Source: Pseudolabrys taiwanensis
GTDB taxonomy: Bacteria; Pseudomonadota; Alphaproteobacteria; Rhizobiales; Xanthobacteraceae
DNA length: 64,000 nucleotides
Direction of reading: 5' to 3'
NCBI RefSeq assembly: GCF_003367395.1
Contig: NZ_CP031417.1
Location: 558,001-622,000 of the forward strand
The notes below the pieces were generated by a model. That model saw only the letters and a program-made list of their open reading frames with translations, did no database searches and was not told the origin of the DNA. A program made the translations under genes and the position numbers. Shown here one piece after another: positions 42,701 through 49,783 of the stretch. Position 1 is the stretch's first letter. Each line of letters begins with the position of its first letter.

Positions 42701-45388
42701 CGCGGGTCTGACTGGACCGTCTTGGCTCAAGGTGAAACATGGGTCCGCCAGAATGGCGACCTTCGGCACCTCGCCGCACGGCTGCCCGAAAGAGCGGAGA
42801 TCGCTGCTTCGGCGCGTGTGGCGCAAGAGGCTACGCAGCGGGTCCTTGGCGAACTGGAGGATCTGGCGAAGGAGCTCGATGCCGATGCCACTTCACTATT
42901 CGGTATGGCGGACTTTCCGAAGGTGGAGATCGCTGAATTAATCGCTCGGTTCGACTCCTGGCTCTCTCACCAAGAACAGCTTTCCAAATGGGTCGTTTAC
43001 CGCGAGCGGGCGGCCGCCGCGCGCAAGGCTGGCATGACTGACCTGGTGGACTGCCTTGCAGAAGGCAAGATGGCGGCCGAAACGGCTCTGCCGACATTCG
43101 ATATCGCGTATTACGAGTGCATCTTGAAGGTCATGGCTAAGACTGAACCGGAGTTTGCGCGGTTCGATGGAGAACTGCACTCAAGAGCAGTCCGCGATTT
43201 TGCGGAATTAGATGGGCAACGGATCAAGGCGGCGGCCGTCGAGGTCGTCACCGCCCATCATCGGAAGATTCCTCTCAAAAACGGAGGAGCCGGTCCCGTC
43301 GGCTTGCTGCGCTCGGAAATGGCACGCAAGCGTGGCCACATGCCGATACGGCAATTAATGCAGAAGGCCGGCCTGGCCATTCAGGCACTTAAGCCTGTGT
43401 TCATGATGAGTCCGTTGTCGGTGGCGCAATTCCTTTCGCCAGGCCGGATGTCGTTCGACCTACTGGTCATGGATGAGGCCTCACAAATTCAGCCCGTCGA
43501 TGCACTCGGGGCCATTGCCCGAGCTAAGCAGGTGGTCGTGGTCGGTGATGAAAGGCAGCTCCCGCCCACTACCTTCTTCGCCAAGATGACCGGTTCTCAG
43601 TCCGAAGACGATGCGGACGACGGAGCGCAAGTTGCCGACATCGAGAGCATACTTGGGCTATTTGCGGCGCGCGGCCTGCCACAACGGATGCTCCGTTGGC
43701 ATTACCGAAGCCGCCATCAATCCTTGATCGCGGTCTCGAACAGCCAGTTCTATGAGAACCGCCTCTTCATCGTTCCCAGCCCATATACGCAAGAGGCCGG
43801 AATGGGCTTGGTCTTCCGCCATATACCAGATGGCGTCTTCGATTCCGGGGGCACCGGCACAAATCCCATCGAGGCTCGCGCCGTCGCAGAAGCCATCATT
43901 CGCCATGCGAAGACAGCTCCGCACGAATCGCTTGGCGTCGCGACCTTCTCGGTCAGCCAGCGCCGCGCGATCCAAGACGAGCTTGAGGCTCTCCGTCGGC
44001 TTAATCCTGACAGCGAAGAATTTTTCCATGCCCACCCCAACGAGCCGTTCTTTGTCAAGAATCTAGAGAACGTGCAGGGTGACGAGCGCGATGTAATCAT
44101 GATCTCGGTGGGCTACGCGAAAAACGCCCAGGGGTATATGGCCATGCGCTTCGGCCCCCTTGGCGCCGAGGGCGGGGAACGGCGTCTCAACGTGCTTATC
44201 AGCCGCGCCAAGCGTCGCTGCGAGGTCTTCGCGTCCATCACTGACGAAGACATCGACCTTGAGCGTGGCAAGGGCAAGGGCGTGTTCGCGTTCAAGCTGT
44301 TCTTGCACTATGCGCGGACCGGACGGCTGTCGCTGGCGCAGCGTAGCGTGCGCGAGATGGATTCGGTCTTCGAGGAGCAGGTGGCCAATGCGCTGATCGA
44401 GAGGGGCTACCAAGTTCACGCACAGGTCGGAATTGCAGGCTTCTTCATTGATCTTGCCATTGCTGATCCGGACAGGCCGGGCCGCTACATACTTGGCATC
44501 GAGTGCGATGGCGCCGGATATCATTCGTCGCGGTCCGCGAGGGATCGTGATCGTCTGCGGCAGGCGGTCCTAGAGGACCACGGCTGGATCATCCACCGTG
44601 TGTGGAGTACCGACTGGTTCCAGCGCCCGCGCGAGCAGTTGGAGCGCGCTATTGCGGCGATCGAGGCGGCCCGAAAAGAACTCGATGCTCGACTTGAGCT
44701 GGGGAGCACCAGAGAGCGTGCTGTGACTGTCGAGGTCGTTACCGTCGATCGTGGTGACGTGACCGAAATTGGTCTGACCGAAACTGAGGACGATGAGCAG
44801 CAAAGGGCTTATGTTGAGGCCGAATTGGAACGACCCGGCGCCTTTGACCTTCACGAAACACCAACTGGCCTGATGGCGGGGCTGGTCGAAAAGGTTGTCG
44901 CGGTCGAAAGCCCGATCCATCTCGATGAGATCGTGTCACGAATCCGAGATGCCTGGGGCCTCCAGCGCGCCGGTGGAAGGATACAAGAGGCGGTAGAGCG
45001 AGGATTGCTCGTAGCTGAGAGTCGCGGCTCGGTGGCTCGGCGTGGTGAGTTCTGCTTCAAACCCGGGGCGGCGATCACGCTCCGCGACCGAAGCCAAGTT
45101 ATGTCGCCCGGGTTGCGCAGACCAGAGATGATCGCTCAGGAGGAGCTTGCGCAAGGCGTGATCGAGATCGTCACCTCGAATCTCGGTGCTACCGAAGAGG
45201 AGATTGTCTTAGGAGTTGCCCGAATGCTTGGGTTCAAGGCCACCAGCGCGCAGTTAAAGTCGCTCATCTCTGCCGCCGTTTCGGACTTGATAACCGCCCA
45301 AACGTTGAAGTCTCAGGATGGGCTGCTTTTAGCTGCTGAAGACCGGATGCCCAGTAGCTTGGAGCCGCTCCTGGATGCGCGAGCGTAA
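39776..45388 (+). CDS. DUF4011-helicase-nuclease-DUF3320 protein (HheA-like defence protein)
   Basis: A 1870-residue multidomain protein. Domains in order: DUF4011 at the N-terminus (LERARTELLDLSARNRLLNV onward), a split superfamily 1 helicase with Walker A GPPGTGKS (348-355) and, after an insert of about 850 residues, Walker B LVMDEAS (about 1230), VVVGDERQLPPTTFF and NVLISRAKRRCEVF, then a Vsr/MTES_1575-type nuclease (GYQVHAQVGIAGFFIDLAI, GIECDGAGYHSSRSARDRDRLRQ near 1574-1595) and a DUF3320 C-terminus. DUF4011-helicase-Vsr proteins were reported as an anti-phage system (Hhe). A GTG at 39788, behind GGGGGG, is a possible alternative start. It is divergent from the AddB/AddA-like pair. Confidence 0.88.
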   Translation: MGGAVTDVEKSIFQSDLPLKEKLERARTELLDLSARNRLLNVPRFSKSAKTIDVVGERTTEVYRLLVNEGKAFTFLPGKPDKSKSGENDTSADDDIDYSPIALPQPEDDEADERGFSRRHTDTNLQTRMTPTGLQRRLLDLYYDARTLEEEQGVNILFLALGMLKWIDPNNKENIRHAPLILVPVRLERGTAEQKFRLRARPDDRTANLSLEAYLDRVRKISLPAFDGGEDFDPAAYLDDVAAAVSAEQGWEVLRDDIVLAFFSFAKFLMYRDLDPDNWPEGAKIIDQQKIRALLSDGFDVKEPLMSDDIPIDPHIAPADMLHIVDSDSSQTLAIHDVRKGRDLVIQGPPGTGKSQTIANVIASAVADGKSVLFVAEKMAALEVVKRRLDQAGVGDICLELHSNKANKRMMLEELRRTWELGSPRGQFSSGLTDRLLEARDKLNAHAVRMHALHQPCGLTPYQVLGQLTRLRQRGQRPVEVQLEGAENWTPDGVAMRRGLLEEISRRIEEIGLPIHHPWRGVNLEIILPTALERLVARIGALAAEVKALQGQWTAIAAKTEAEAPLAFESTGHVLARAERLAAAPPYPAEALTSPAWDERPTDISSLLSAGADFAGLLGEISGDLLPNAVDTAIDDLEAELAKLPAEFPQDGFVRAAQLTVVLPRLKVEAERLCQELGAAALPDTLTGLLKLVVTGERVAAAPEASPDAFAATVWDSGVEQAGDLAESVAVFESSRTQLEGAVTESAWTTNVTAARQALATHTGLLRAFNGDYRRARALMRSVLVDTKASTADQVRLLDILIKGQSAAARVRDGDAFGRAAFGADWRGERSRSAPLLALVEWMRTLRGLGAEPRLIAGRLADRSEAGARAARVRKIIEIGGPIIDAFWNDLGHVASRDLGNAASAARAPLDMMEAKAKALFTADGLSKQVFTSPPSTVNERLSLVRRLGRLQELARAIDTGQPLGEAVFGSLWAGRGSDWTVLAQGETWVRQNGDLRHLAARLPERAEIAASARVAQEATQRVLGELEDLAKELDADATSLFGMADFPKVEIAELIARFDSWLSHQEQLSKWVVYRERAAAARKAGMTDLVDCLAEGKMAAETALPTFDIAYYECILKVMAKTEPEFARFDGELHSRAVRDFAELDGQRIKAAAVEVVTAHHRKIPLKNGGAGPVGLLRSEMARKRGHMPIRQLMQKAGLAIQALKPVFMMSPLSVAQFLSPGRMSFDLLVMDEASQIQPVDALGAIARAKQVVVVGDERQLPPTTFFAKMTGSQSEDDADDGAQVADIESILGLFAARGLPQRMLRWHYRSRHQSLIAVSNSQFYENRLFIVPSPYTQEAGMGLVFRHIPDGVFDSGGTGTNPIEARAVAEAIIRHAKTAPHESLGVATFSVSQRRAIQDELEALRRLNPDSEEFFHAHPNEPFFVKNLENVQGDERDVIMISVGYAKNAQGYMAMRFGPLGAEGGERRLNVLISRAKRRCEVFASITDEDIDLERGKGKGVFAFKLFLHYARTGRLSLAQRSVREMDSVFEEQVANALIERGYQVHAQVGIAGFFIDLAIADPDRPGRYILGIECDGAGYHSSRSARDRDRLRQAVLEDHGWIIHRVWSTDWFQRPREQLERAIAAIEAARKELDARLELGSTRERAVTVEVVTVDRGDVTEIGLTETEDDEQQRAYVEAELERPGAFDLHETPTGLMAGLVEKVVAVESPIHLDEIVSRIRDAWGLQRAGGRIQEAVERGLLVAESRGSVARRGEFCFKPGAAITLRDRSQVMSPGLRRPEMIAQEELAQGVIEIVTSNLGATEEEIVLGVARMLGFKATSAQLKSLISAAVSDLITAQTLKSQDGLLLAAEDRMPSSLEPLLDARA

Positions 45389-45419
45389 TAGTGCGCAAGA
45401 GCACCGTGCACCGACGTTC

Positions 45420-45719
45420 TTAGCCTTCTGGAAAAAGCAGGGCCGCGTAGTCCATCGCGCCGTGAAGTACATGCAGCACGTCGACGGTGTCGATGCCGAT
45501 GCGGTAGAAGATCAGGTAATTTCCGTGGACGCGACGCCGCACGCCGGAGTCCTCGTAGCGCGGCACCAGGGGATAGGCTTTCGGGAATTCGCCGAGGCTT
45601 TCGCAGCTTAGGCGCAGTTCGCGGACGAAGGTGATGGCCCGCGTGGGATTATCCTGGGCAATGGCATCGCCGATCCGTTCGAGATCGAACGCAGCCTCGT
45701 CGGTTACGACGACGATCAC
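45420..45719 (-). CDS. parE: RelE/ParE-family toxin
   Basis: A 99-residue toxin of the RelE/ParE superfamily: FDLERIGDAIAQDNPTRAITFVRELRLSCESLGEFPKAYPL, then GVRRRVHGNYLIFYRI and VDVLHVLHGAMDY. ParE toxins poison DNA gyrase; RelE relatives cleave mRNA. The ParD partner upstream points to the ParE type. The GTG start at 45719 overlaps the antitoxin stop (GTGA). The pair probably stabilises the island. Confidence 0.88.
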   Translation of the reverse strand: MIVVVTDEAAFDLERIGDAIAQDNPTRAITFVRELRLSCESLGEFPKAYPLVPRYEDSGVRRRVHGNYLIFYRIGIDTVDVLHVLHGAMDYAALLFPEG

Positions 45720-45976
45720 CGGCCCTTGTCTTTCGCCTGGCCCTGGTACTTGGCTTCGAGCCGGTCAAAGACATCACTGGCGGGCTTTGTGCGGCCAGCG
45801 TTGGCGTCGGCGATGCCACGCGCAAGCGACGCGTCCAGCGCGGCGAGGCGTGCCTCGCGTTCCTGCACCAGGCGCACGCCTTCGCGCAGCACTTCGCTCT
45901 TCGAGTGATAGCGGCCAGACTTCACCAGCTCGTTTACGTAGGCCTCCAACTGACTGCCCAATTCGCCACTGATCAT
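45716..45976 (-). CDS. parD: ParD-family antitoxin
   Basis: An 86-residue antitoxin. Residues 1-45 (MISGELGSQLEAYVNELVKSGRYHSKSEVLREGVRLVQERE) are the ribbon-helix-helix DNA-binding domain typical of ParD; the C-terminal half (RLAALDASLARGIADANAGRTKPASDVFDRLEAKY) would bind and neutralise the toxin. GGAGG eight bases upstream sets the ATG at 45976; an ATG at 45991 is on the ribosome site. The antitoxin should autorepress the operon. Confidence 0.88.
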   Translation of the reverse strand: MISGELGSQLEAYVNELVKSGRYHSKSEVLREGVRLVQEREARLAALDASLARGIADANAGRTKPASDVFDRLEAKYQGQAKDKGR

Positions 45977-46178
45977 GTGCTTGTCCTCCATAGTTCAGTA
46001 TGCCATGGCTTAATAATAGTTATCAACATCGTATAAGTCATTGTTTTAGCAACGAATTGGCCAAGCGGGAGGGCGCCCGATGGGAAATTCCGTGCCTGCT
46101 GAGAATAAAGCCGTCAATCTCCGCATCGGGTGCGGAGAAGGCATCGGACTGCCGGTTCTTTTGCCGGTTGGATATTCG

Positions 46179-46447
46179 TCATTCCAATGACTTGTCCGGA
46201 TTGAGCCGCGCAAGATTGCCGGTTCCCTCCGTGATCGGCGGGATCTCACCTGACATGATGTCTGATACTTGCGGCCCGACTGCTGCGGCTGTTCCTCGAG
46301 AAACTGGCGAATAGCCTTGAATTTGAGCTGCGGCGCTCCAACGGCTTTGACGGTGTAGTGGCTGCCTGTGATGATTTCCGGGTCAACGCCGCCGGGCGCC
46401 AGGTCCAGCGGATTCCTTTTCAACTCCGTGGACCGCTCACGCGGCAA
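46179..46447 (-). pseudogene. possible frameshifted small gene remnant
   Basis: On the minus strand a protein-like segment (PGGVDPEIITGSHYTVKAVGAPQLKFKAIRQFLEEQPQQ) is followed in another frame by QVSDIMSGEIPPITEGTGNLARLNPDKSLE and a stop at 46179. Joining the frames would give a protein of about 90 residues. This is the only coding-like signal I see between parD and the gene at 46465; the two frames are not proven to belong together. Confidence 0.25.
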
Positions 46448-46464
46448 ACCTCACGGAGAACCAC

Positions 46465-46683
46465 TTGTCGAAAAAGGCGAAGCCTGCCTTCGATGCGTTT
46501 GTTGTCGACGGCGATGGAGATGATGCGTTCTGGTCGAAAATCGGAGCGGCCTGGGCGCATGAAGACGGGAAGGGCTATAATGTCCAGCTCAATGCGTTCC
46601 CGGTCAGTGGGCGCATCGTCTTGCGCACGCCTAAGGTTAGAGAAGCAGCGCCCGAAGGCAAAGCGCGAGAACCCAAGAAATGA
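46465..46683 (+). CDS. small mobile-element protein, paralogue of the gene at 23108
   Basis: A 72-residue protein with FDAFVVDGDGDDAFWSKIGAAWAHEDGKGYNVQL, GRIVLRTPK and a basic tail. It shares the pattern of the 64-aa protein at 23108 across most of its length. The start codon is TTG at 46465, preceded by GGAG with a six-base gap; the same GGAGAACC leader lies before the 23108 paralogue, which supports the unusual start. A strong terminator follows directly. The function is unknown. Confidence 0.65.
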   Translation: MSKKAKPAFDAFVVDGDGDDAFWSKIGAAWAHEDGKGYNVQLNAFPVSGRIVLRTPKVREAAPEGKAREPKK

Positions 46684-46690
46684 AAGCGAT

Positions 46691-46721
46691 CGCCGGCACC
46701 TTGTGTGCCGGCGTTTTGTTT
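46691..46721 (+). terminator. intrinsic terminator
   Basis: CGCCGGCAC, loop CTTGT, GTGCCGGCG, then TTTTGTTT. It lies 8 bp after the stop of the 46465 gene. Confidence 0.85.
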
Positions 46722-47100
46722 GCGCATCCGGCTGTGCCGGACCGGGCTCTAGGCTTCGCCCCGAGCCGCTTCGCGTCTCGGCCTGCGGTGACGATCCCTT
46801 GCGCGGTATGGCACCCCTCGCCGGGGGCAGTCGGTCCCGCGTCCCGCCTGCGGCGGCGCTATGCTGACGCTCCTGCGGCTGCCCTTTTAACCGGTCTCGG
46901 GGCTGGCGAACGGACCCGCTGCGCTTTGGTCCGTACGCCGCTTTTTCGCGTGGTTTGCTAAGGGGCGCTGCCCCTCGCTCGCGCAAGAGGCCGAGCCTCG
47001 CTGCGCTGCGGCCGCACCAAGACCTCTTGCGCTTGCTTACCCCCGCTCTTCGCCAGAGGGGCAGGGGTCATGGAGGACCATGACCCCTCAGAAAGATAGC
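46722..47100. other. gene-free tract rich in perfect hairpins
   Basis: No convincing gene. Several inverted repeats follow each other: ACGGACC/GGTCCGT (46910-46934), AGGGGC-GCT-GCCCCT (46961-46975), GCGCAAGAGG/CCTCTTGCGC (46981-46990 with 47023-47032) and AGGGGTCATGG-AGGA-CCATGACCCCT (47063-47088, an 11-bp perfect stem). The density suggests a structured RNA, a single-strand origin of replication or another DNA site for the element. Confidence 0.5.
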
Positions 47101-47241
47101 GGGTTTCAGCGGACATCGGACATTCGCAGGCGCACAGCCCTTGGGCAGCTTGGGCTTTGGCGTAGTCGGCGCGTGCTAGAACGGTGCGCCGCAAGGTCCA
47201 TGGGTCGCTGCGTTGAATAACCAAAATAAGGAGCGACGCCT

Positions 47242-47316
47242 ATGAGCCTTCGTGGCGTGCTTGCCCTATGGGTCGGGCGGTTGAGAGTATTTCTCTCGAT
47301 CAGCCTGAGCCGGTAA
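47242..47316 (+). CDS. possible 24-aa leader or small peptide
   Basis: AAGGAG about eight bases upstream of an ATG opens a 24-codon frame (MSLRGVLALWVGRLRVFLSI and four more residues) that ends in TAA one base before a strong terminator hairpin. The peptide is hydrophobic and basic. It could be a leader peptide, a type I toxin-like peptide or chance; the ribosome site plus terminator is the only support. Confidence 0.3.
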   Translation: MSLRGVLALWVGRLRVFLSISLSR

Positions 47317-47321
47317 AGCAA

Positions 47322-47347
47322 CAAGGGGCCGCTAGCACGGCCCCTTG
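47322..47347 (+). terminator. strong hairpin, likely terminator
   Basis: CAAGGGGCCG, loop CTAGCA, CGGCCCCTTG: a ten-pair perfect stem, extended by an imperfect GCAA/TTGTTG base. It lies directly after the possible 24-aa frame. Confidence 0.6.
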
Positions 47348-47527
47348 CTTGTTGAATAACCGCTCTCGGAGCGATGGCCGCAATATGAGTCCATCGAGCG
47401 CCCGCGTCAACAGATGACCGCATACGGCCTTGATTCATTCCTGCAACAGTGAGCGGCAAAGAGGACGCAGTTCGTTAGACAGGTGCGCGGCGAATGCTAG
47501 TCTGTTTGCTAGATGCGGGGAGCGCAT

Positions 47528-47549
47528 TTTTGGCACGGTATTTGGCACG
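47528..47549 (+). repeat. arm-type repeats of integrase 2 (two copies)
   Basis: TTTTGGCACG at 47528-47537 and TTTGGCACG at 47541-47549. A third copy, TTTTGGCACG, is at 47717-47726 just before the integrase gene. The three copies bracket the att core at 47611 as arm-type integrase sites do in attP. Confidence 0.55.
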
Positions 47550-47610
47550 CTGAATTACCAACGTCCAAAAACACCAGGAAATCTGCGGCACTCCGGCTTG
47601 TGCGTCTCAA

Positions 47611-47655
47611 CTTAAAATCCTTCCAGTGCTGGTTCGAGTCCAGCCACGGGCACCA
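47611..47655 (+). repeat. tRNA-Leu(TAA)-like 3' fragment: att core of integrase 2
   Basis: CTTAAAATCC is followed after a short junction by GTGCTGGTTCGAGTCCAGC and CACGGGCACCA, i.e. the anticodon-loop 3' side, T-arm, acceptor 3' strand and CCA of a tRNA-Leu(TAA). The 5' half and most of the variable arm are absent, so it is not a functional tRNA. It lies 90 bp upstream of an integrase gene and is best read as that integrase's att core. Confidence 0.65.
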
Positions 47656-47744
47656 ATAATTCAAACACTTACATCGCGATCATCATGCTTGCTGTATTCA
47701 AAAACTCGTGACACGCTTTTGGCACGCTCAAAGAAAGAAGAAGA

Positions 47745-48980
47745 ATGACAGCGCGCCACACCATCCTCGGTGGCAAAGTTCACCTCTATAAGCGGCCAGA
47801 TGCTCGTTTCTGGCAGTGCTCGACCACCGTCGGCGGCGTCCGCTTCCGCGACAGCACGAAGAAGGACGAACTATCGCAAGCCGAAGATGCGGCTGAGGAA
47901 TGGTACTTAGAGCTGCGAAGCAAGTTTAAGCGCGGCGAGCTGGGCGAGCTGAAGCAGGTCAACAAAGAGAAAACCTTCAGGGAAGTCGCCGAGCTCTTTC
48001 TGCGTGAGTTTAAGGCCCTGACCGAGGGGCACCGTAGTCCCATATACGTCGGCGGGCATGAACGCAGGGTCAAAAAGCACCTGAACCCGTTCATGGGCGA
48101 CAAGCCGATCTCGCAAATCACCTCCGGGCTCGTGCAGGAATACCGGGTTCATCGTGTCGAGCAGTGCAAGGCAGCCGGAGGCAAGGCACCGGCCCGCAAC
48201 ACGATCCACCAGGAGATTGTGGTCATTCGGCAAGTGTTGAAGACGGCGCTGCGGCACCAATGGATTGCCGGACTGCCGGACCTGTCGGAGCCTTACCGGT
48301 TGAACACCAAGGTATCGCACCGCGCCTGGTTCTCGCCCGAGGAGTACCGGGCGCTGTATACCGAGACCCAGGCGATGGCGAAAAAACCGCCCCATCGCCG
48401 CTACGCGCGGGAATACGCTCAGCTGCATGACTTCATCCTGTTCATGGCGAACACCGGCTTACGTCCCGATGAGGCGGCGCGCCTCGAATATCGGGACGTG
48501 AGCGTCGTGGATGACGACCGAAGCGGTGAAACCATTCTTGTGATCGAATGCCGCGGGAAGCGCGGCTACGGACCCTGCAAGAGCACCGCCAACGCGGTGC
48601 CGATCTTTCGGCGGTTGCAGAAACGCAACCAGCCTCAGCCGACAGATCGCATATTCCCTTCGCTGCAGCGGGACCTGTTCAACCGCATCCTGGAAAAGCT
48701 CAAGCTCAAGTACGACCGGGAGGGCAGGCCGAGGACGTTCTACAGCCTCCGGCACACCTACATCTCCTTCCGGCTGCTGGAAGGCGCCAACGTGCTGCAG
48801 ATCGCCTGGAACTGCCGCACCAGCGTGGACATGATCGAGAAGTACTACGCCGCCCACATCAAGACGCGGCTCGATGCATCGGCGATCAACGTGCGCAGCG
48901 GGGCCACCACTGAGAGCGGCAAGCCTGGGGTGATCGCGGCCAACGACAACGCCGAGGAGGGGGAGGAGCTGGCTGCCTAG
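47745..48980 (+). CDS. int: tyrosine recombinase (integrase 2)
   Basis: A 411-residue integrase. An N-terminal core-binding part (residues 75-175) precedes the catalytic domain with Arg240 (NTGLRPDEAARLEY), Lys in the beta-hairpin (ECRGKRGYGPCK), FYSLRHTYIS with Arg336 (Tyr333 replaces the usual first His), and the nucleophile Tyr367 or Tyr368 in IEKYYAAH. It differs clearly from integrase 1. The tRNA-Leu-like core and three TTTGGCACG repeats upstream suggest that it once served an element targeting tRNA-Leu(TAA). No second tRNA-Leu fragment is in the window, so the limits of that element are unknown. Confidence 0.9.
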   Translation: MTARHTILGGKVHLYKRPDARFWQCSTTVGGVRFRDSTKKDELSQAEDAAEEWYLELRSKFKRGELGELKQVNKEKTFREVAELFLREFKALTEGHRSPIYVGGHERRVKKHLNPFMGDKPISQITSGLVQEYRVHRVEQCKAAGGKAPARNTIHQEIVVIRQVLKTALRHQWIAGLPDLSEPYRLNTKVSHRAWFSPEEYRALYTETQAMAKKPPHRRYAREYAQLHDFILFMANTGLRPDEAARLEYRDVSVVDDDRSGETILVIECRGKRGYGPCKSTANAVPIFRRLQKRNQPQPTDRIFPSLQRDLFNRILEKLKLKYDREGRPRTFYSLRHTYISFRLLEGANVLQIAWNCRTSVDMIEKYYAAHIKTRLDASAINVRSGATTESGKPGVIAANDNAEEGEELAA

Positions 48981-49057
48981 CAGCTGCCGACTTTATTTAT
49001 CGTGCCTTGGGTTATCATCCTGGGCAGCATCACCGCAGAACTGATAGGAGATCGGTG

Positions 49058-49783
49058 ATGAATGAATCCCAGCCCACCAGATTGGCCATGGCAGACGTTC
49101 ATTCTGGACAGCATCTGGAGCCCGATGCCCTCAAGTTGGGCGTCGGCGCGGTGCTTGTGCTGTGCGCGGCGTTTGCTTGGCAGTCCATTGTCGCCTGGGC
49201 GGATGACCAGGAGCGGCGCTTCCACCGGCGGCAGCTTCGGGACGCCTACCGGCGGCGGCATGACTGGAAGAAGGCCGACCTTCCACACCTGAGAGCATTG
49301 GGCGTCAACTCTGCCGCCGAAAAGCGCATGCAGCGGCTTTCCGGCCGAGGCCGTCCGGTGGTCAAGCAGCCAAGGGCGCTTCACGAGGAAATCCTGGGCA
49401 AGCTGGGGACGATCAGCCCGCTTGTGAGTGGCGACGCCTCTCCGGGCGAGCGGCTGAAGGCGGTCAAACAGTGGCCCTGGTGGCCCCACCACGTTGAAGC
49501 CCTGTACCGGGGAGAGTATGCCCGTGCGAAAGCGCAAGGGCTCAGAGGTCCCTCGACCGAGGCCGAAGTCTACGTGGCCGAGGCGCTTGGGATATCTGCC
49601 GCCCAGGTGCACGCCATTTGCGGCGAAATACGGCGGATGCGGCGGGAGGACCCCGAGTCGGCGAACTTCCCGCCGATGAGGATGGCTGAATACCAAAGCT
49701 GGATGCACAGCCCCGGCGGGTTCATTGCGTCGGCGCTGAACTCGGATGCGGCAGAGGCCGGGTTGCCAAGCCCCGGTCCTTGA
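49058..49783 (+). CDS. hypothetical protein with one membrane helix
   Basis: A 241-residue protein. One hydrophobic helix lies near the N-terminus (LKLGVGAVLVLCAAFAWQSIVAW, about residues 26-48); the remainder is cytoplasmic or periplasmic, basic and helical (ERRFHRRQLRDAYRRRHDWKKADL, LKAVKQWPWWPHHVEALYRGEYARAKAQGL, EVYVAEALGISAAQVHAICGEIRRMRRE). The last part resembles a degenerate helix-turn-helix. No family recognised. AGGAG precedes the ATG by six bases. It is the last island gene before attR. Confidence 0.55.
   Translation: MNESQPTRLAMADVHSGQHLEPDALKLGVGAVLVLCAAFAWQSIVAWADDQERRFHRRQLRDAYRRRHDWKKADLPHLRALGVNSAAEKRMQRLSGRGRPVVKQPRALHEEILGKLGTISPLVSGDASPGERLKAVKQWPWWPHHVEALYRGEYARAKAQGLRGPSTEAEVYVAEALGISAAQVHAICGEIRRMRREDPESANFPPMRMAEYQSWMHSPGGFIASALNSDAAEAGLPSPGP

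Noticed and set aside
46680..46961. Plus-strand frame of 93 codons starting by ATGA overlap after the 46465 gene
   Set aside because: It runs through a strong intrinsic terminator at 46691-46721 and then through the hairpin-rich tract; the product has no protein-like pattern after residue 20.
47611..47655. A functional tRNA-Leu gene
   Set aside because: Only the 3' part is present; the acceptor 5' strand, D-arm and most of the variable arm are missing.
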